DNA of 64,000 nucleotides from Falsiroseomonas frigidaquae (GTDB lineage: Bacteria; Pseudomonadota; Alphaproteobacteria; Acetobacterales; Acetobacteraceae): the NCBI RefSeq assembly GCF_012163145.1, contig NZ_JAAVTX010000001.1, positions 558,001-622,000 of the forward strand, given 5' to 3'. The first letter of the stretch is position 1, and each line of letters starts with the position of its first letter. Shown one piece after another: positions 61,722 through 64,000 of the stretch. The translations under genes and the position numbers were made by a program. The notes under the pieces are model-generated. The model was not told where the DNA came from, made no database searches, and saw nothing but the letters and a program-made list of their open reading frames with translations.

Positions 61722-62711
61722 ATGCCTGATTCCGCCAGCCCGACCCGCCGCCTGCTGCTCGGCGGCCTTGCCGGGGCGCTGGCCGTGCCCGCCGTCGCGC
61801 GCGCGCAATCCAGCTGGCCGGAGCGGCCGATCCGCTGGATCGTGAACTTCCCGCCGGGCGGCGCGGCGGACATCCTCTCCCGCATCCTGGCCGAGTGGTT
61901 CGGCACGAAGCTTGGCCAGCCGATCGTGGTGGAGAACCGGCCCGGCGCCGGCGGCATGGTGGGCAGCGACCTGCTGGCGAAGGCGCGCGGCGACCAGCAC
62001 ATGGTGATGATCTCCAACGCCGCCTCACACGGCATCGGGCCCGTGCTCTACGCCAATGTGCCCTATGACCCGGTGGCCGATTTCACCCACATCCACCTGG
62101 TCGGCACCTTCCCGAGTGTGCTGGCGGTGGGGCCGGGCGTGGCGGCGCCGGACCTCGCCGCCTTCCTGGCGCAGGCGCGGGCGAAGCCGGGCGAGATGAA
62201 CTACGGCTCCGGCGGCAATGGCACGATGAACCACCTGATCGGCCAGTTGCTGGCCCGCGCCGCGGGGGTCGAGCTGACGCATGTGCCCTATCGCGGCTCG
62301 GCCCCTGCCATGACGGATGTGATGGGCGGCCAGATCCCGGCGCTGATGGAAAGCCTGCCCACCGCCCTGCCCAACCTCCGCGCCGGCCGCATGCGCCCGA
62401 TCGCGACCAGCGAGGCCGAACGCTCCCCCGCTTTGCCGGATGTGCCGACCTTCGCCGAGGCCGGCTTTCCCGCCGTGGCGTCGACCAACTGGTTCGGCTT
62501 CTCCGCCGCCGCCGGCATTTCGGCCGCAGTGAAGGCGCGGTGGGAGGAGGAGATGGGCCGCGCCATGGCCTCCCCCGAGATCGCCGAGAAATTCGGCCGT
62601 ATCGGCGTACGCCCCGGCACGCTGGGCGCCGAAGCCTACACCGCGATGATCCGCGCCGAGCTGGACAAGTGGCGGGAGGTGATCCGCGCCGGCAACATCA
62701 AGGTGGATTGA
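61722..62711 (+). CDS. Bug/TctC-family substrate-binding protein
   Basis: A 329-residue periplasmic receptor. The Tat-like signal is TRRLLLGGLAGALAVPAVARA, followed by PERPIRWIVNFPPGGAADILSR, GQPIVVENRPGAGGMVGSDLL, MNYGSGGNGTMNHL and VPYRGSAPAMTDV. A GGGGAGAG box at 61708-61715 sets the ATG. It diverges from the CodA-like gene and converges on the CoA-transferase gene seven bases away. No transporter membrane gene is present. Ligand unknown. Confidence 0.94.
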   Translation: MPDSASPTRRLLLGGLAGALAVPAVARAQSSWPERPIRWIVNFPPGGAADILSRILAEWFGTKLGQPIVVENRPGAGGMVGSDLLAKARGDQHMVMISNAASHGIGPVLYANVPYDPVADFTHIHLVGTFPSVLAVGPGVAAPDLAAFLAQARAKPGEMNYGSGGNGTMNHLIGQLLARAAGVELTHVPYRGSAPAMTDVMGGQIPALMESLPTALPNLRAGRMRPIATSEAERSPALPDVPTFAEAGFPAVASTNWFGFSAAAGISAAVKARWEEEMGRAMASPEIAEKFGRIGVRPGTLGAEAYTAMIRAELDKWREVIRAGNIKVD

Positions 62712-62717
62712 GCGGCG

Positions 62718-63902
62718 TCAGCCGGTCAGCGCGCCGCTTTCCCGCAACGCCGCGATCTCGGCCTCGGAATAGCCGAGCTCCGCCGCGATCGCGGCACCAT
62801 CGGCGCCCGGCGGCCGCAGGTCGCCGGTGCCGCCGGGGCGGACGCCGTCGATCGCCACCGGCAGTGCCGGCAGGTCGATCGGCGTGCCATCCGGCAGGTG
62901 CAGCGGCACAAGCCCGCCGCTGCCCAGCAGATGCGGGTCCTCGAACAGGTCCGCCGGCTTGCCGATGGGGGCGAAGGGCAGGCCCAGCGCCTCGCACTTC
63001 GCCATCAGCTCAGGCTTGGTATAGGCGGCCAGCGCGGCGGCGATGCGCGGGATCGTATGGTCCCGCCGCTCCACGCGCTGCTGCTTGGTGGCGAGGCTGG
63101 CATCGGCGGCCAGGTCCTCCAGCCCGAAGGCGGCGCAGAAGGCGGGCCACTGCGTATCCGTCACCACGCCGACGAAGACCTGCCCGCCATCGGAGGTGGC
63201 GAAGATGTCGTAGACCGGCCAGGCGGGGCGGCGCACGGACATCGGCGGCGGCGCCTGCCCGGTGATCTTCGTCTGCGCCATGTGCTGGGCCATCAGCAGG
63301 GCCACCGTCTCGAACAGCCCGGCCTGGATCTCGCCGCCCTGCCCGGTGCGCTGGCGCTCCGTCAGCGCCGAGAGAATGCCGATGACGGCGGATAGCCCGC
63401 CCATGATGTCGATGACGGAGGACCCGGCCCGCAGCGGCCGCCCCTCCAGCCCGGTCATATAGGCCAGGCCGCCCATCATCTGCACCACCTCGTCCAGCGC
63501 CGTGCGGTGTTCATAGGGGCCGGGCAGGAAGCCCTTGCAGGAGCAATAGACCAGGCCGGGATTGGTGGCGGAAAGCTGGGCATAGCCGAGGCCAAGCTTG
63601 GCCATGGCGCCGGGCCGGAAATTCTCCACCACCACGTCCGCCTTCGCCGCCAGCTTCTGCACCAGCGCCAGGCCTTCCGGCTGCTTCAGATCCACGCAGA
63701 GGCTGCGGCGGCCGCGGCCGAAGGCGGCGTAGAAGCCTGTACCGGAACCGGTCAGGCGGCGGGTGCTGTCACCGGCCGGCGCCGGCTCCACCTTGATGAC
63801 CTCGGCACCGAGGTCGGCCAGGGTCATGCCCACGGTGGGGCCCATCACCATGTGGGTGAATTCAAGAACGCGGATCCCGGCGAGCGGGGTCGGGCTGGTC
63901 AT
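62718..63902 (-). CDS. CaiB/BaiF family class III CoA-transferase
   Basis: A 394-residue class III CoA-transferase. It has GIRVLEFTHMVMGPTVGMTLADLGAEVIKVEP, VVENFRPGAMAKLGLGY and the probable catalytic Asp in GSSVIDIMGGLSAV near residue 165. It activates a carboxylic acid by CoA transfer. Its ATG overlaps the stop of the partial gene at the window's right edge. It is not closely similar to the CoA-transferase at 31201. Confidence 0.93.
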   Translation of the reverse strand: MTSPTPLAGIRVLEFTHMVMGPTVGMTLADLGAEVIKVEPAPAGDSTRRLTGSGTGFYAAFGRGRRSLCVDLKQPEGLALVQKLAAKADVVVENFRPGAMAKLGLGYAQLSATNPGLVYCSCKGFLPGPYEHRTALDEVVQMMGGLAYMTGLEGRPLRAGSSVIDIMGGLSAVIGILSALTERQRTGQGGEIQAGLFETVALLMAQHMAQTKITGQAPPPMSVRRPAWPVYDIFATSDGGQVFVGVVTDTQWPAFCAAFGLEDLAADASLATKQQRVERRDHTIPRIAAALAAYTKPELMAKCEALGLPFAPIGKPADLFEDPHLLGSGGLVPLHLPDGTPIDLPALPVAIDGVRPGGTGDLRPPGADGAAIAAELGYSEAEIAALRESGALTG

Positions 63903-64000
63903 GCGGATACTCCGGTGGGCGGCATCAGGTCGCCGCCGAGTCGTCGTGTCAGATCGGACGCGGCTTCGGCCAGCGCGGCAAGATGCGCCGCGACATGGGC
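63899..64000 (-). CDS. C-terminal end of a gene, possibly an IclR-type regulator
   Basis: Only 33 codons are visible, ending AALAEAASDLTRRLGGDL then MPPTGVSA and a stop that overlaps the CoA-transferase ATG (ATGA). The amphipathic helix ending in LTRRLGG resembles the last helix of IclR-family regulators, which often precede such operons. The assignment is tentative. Confidence 0.45.
   Translation of the reverse strand, partial: AHVAAHLAALAEAASDLTRRLGGDLMPPTGVSA

Overview
The window is very GC-rich, densely packed, single-chromosome-style sequence. It most likely comes from an alphaproteobacterium of the Acetobacteraceae (Roseomonas-like). The support is inference from content: a GcrA cell-cycle regulator (alphaproteobacterial), an aa3-oxidase operon in alphaproteobacterial order (ctaC-ctaD-ctaB-small ORF-ctaG-ctaE-DUF983-SURF1), a PmtA-type phospholipid methyltransferase, and several orphan Bug/TctC-type substrate-binding proteins beside class III CoA-transferases. 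No rRNA, tRNA, CRISPR array or intact insertion sequence was recognised.

Layout. 1-4.0 kb: a small IclR-led catabolic operon (carboxymuconolactone decarboxylase-like protein, amidohydrolase, Bug receptor) with a divergent SDR. 4-8.2 kb: an HWE-type PAS histidine kinase, then a secreted Vgb-like propeller translationally coupled to a small cytochrome c. 8.1-16 kb: the cytochrome aa3 oxidase operon with its assembly factors, ending in an M32 carboxypeptidase. 16-21.5 kb: PmtA, a DMT permease, GcrA, a formamidase-like enzyme, a secreted HExxH-like protein and CorA. 21.5-25.4 kb: a tightly coupled operon of a fused TRAP permease with methionine-salvage genes mtnB, mtnD and mtnC. 25.6-28.4 kb: tatA, then a TerC-family protein converging on a manganese catalase. 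28.5-32.4 kb: a tandem-hairpin array at the 3' end of a Bug gene, a CHAP lipoprotein, and an HMG-CoA-lyase/CoA-transferase pair. 32.6-41.8 kb: MFS permease, an OmpR-type two-component system, HtrA protease, HrpB helicase, a DUF4189 protein and a polysaccharide-deacetylase-like enzyme. 60.3-64 kb: CodA-like amidohydrolase, Bug receptor, CoA-transferase and the end of a probable regulator.

The most unusual region is 41.8-59.6 kb, where thirteen reading frames all lie on the minus strand. A complete NHLM-type peptide exporter (HlyD-like adaptor, C39 peptidase-ABC, second ABC subunit) is adjacent to a gene for a 502-residue protein. That protein starts with a short canonical double-glycine leader but carries a very long glycine-rich, probably beta-structured domain and an Ala/Glu/Lys hendecad coiled coil, rather than a small bacteriocin core. 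A second copy of 591 residues lies about 10 kb away. The repeated segment also carries the first codons of the adaptor gene, which survive there as a 53-codon remnant coupled to a formyltransferase-family gene. Between the two copies lie a SpoIIE phosphatase, a STAS protein and an RsbW-like kinase (a partner switch), a periplasmic binding protein, a membrane sensor, and an unusual fusion of a periplasmic sensor and HAMP domain to an MFS transporter. I infer a regulated export system for large structural double-glycine proteins; its function is unknown.

Many neighbouring genes overlap by ATGA, so translational coupling is a general feature of this genome. Start sites were chosen by ribosome-binding sites, overlaps and family length, and alternatives are noted.
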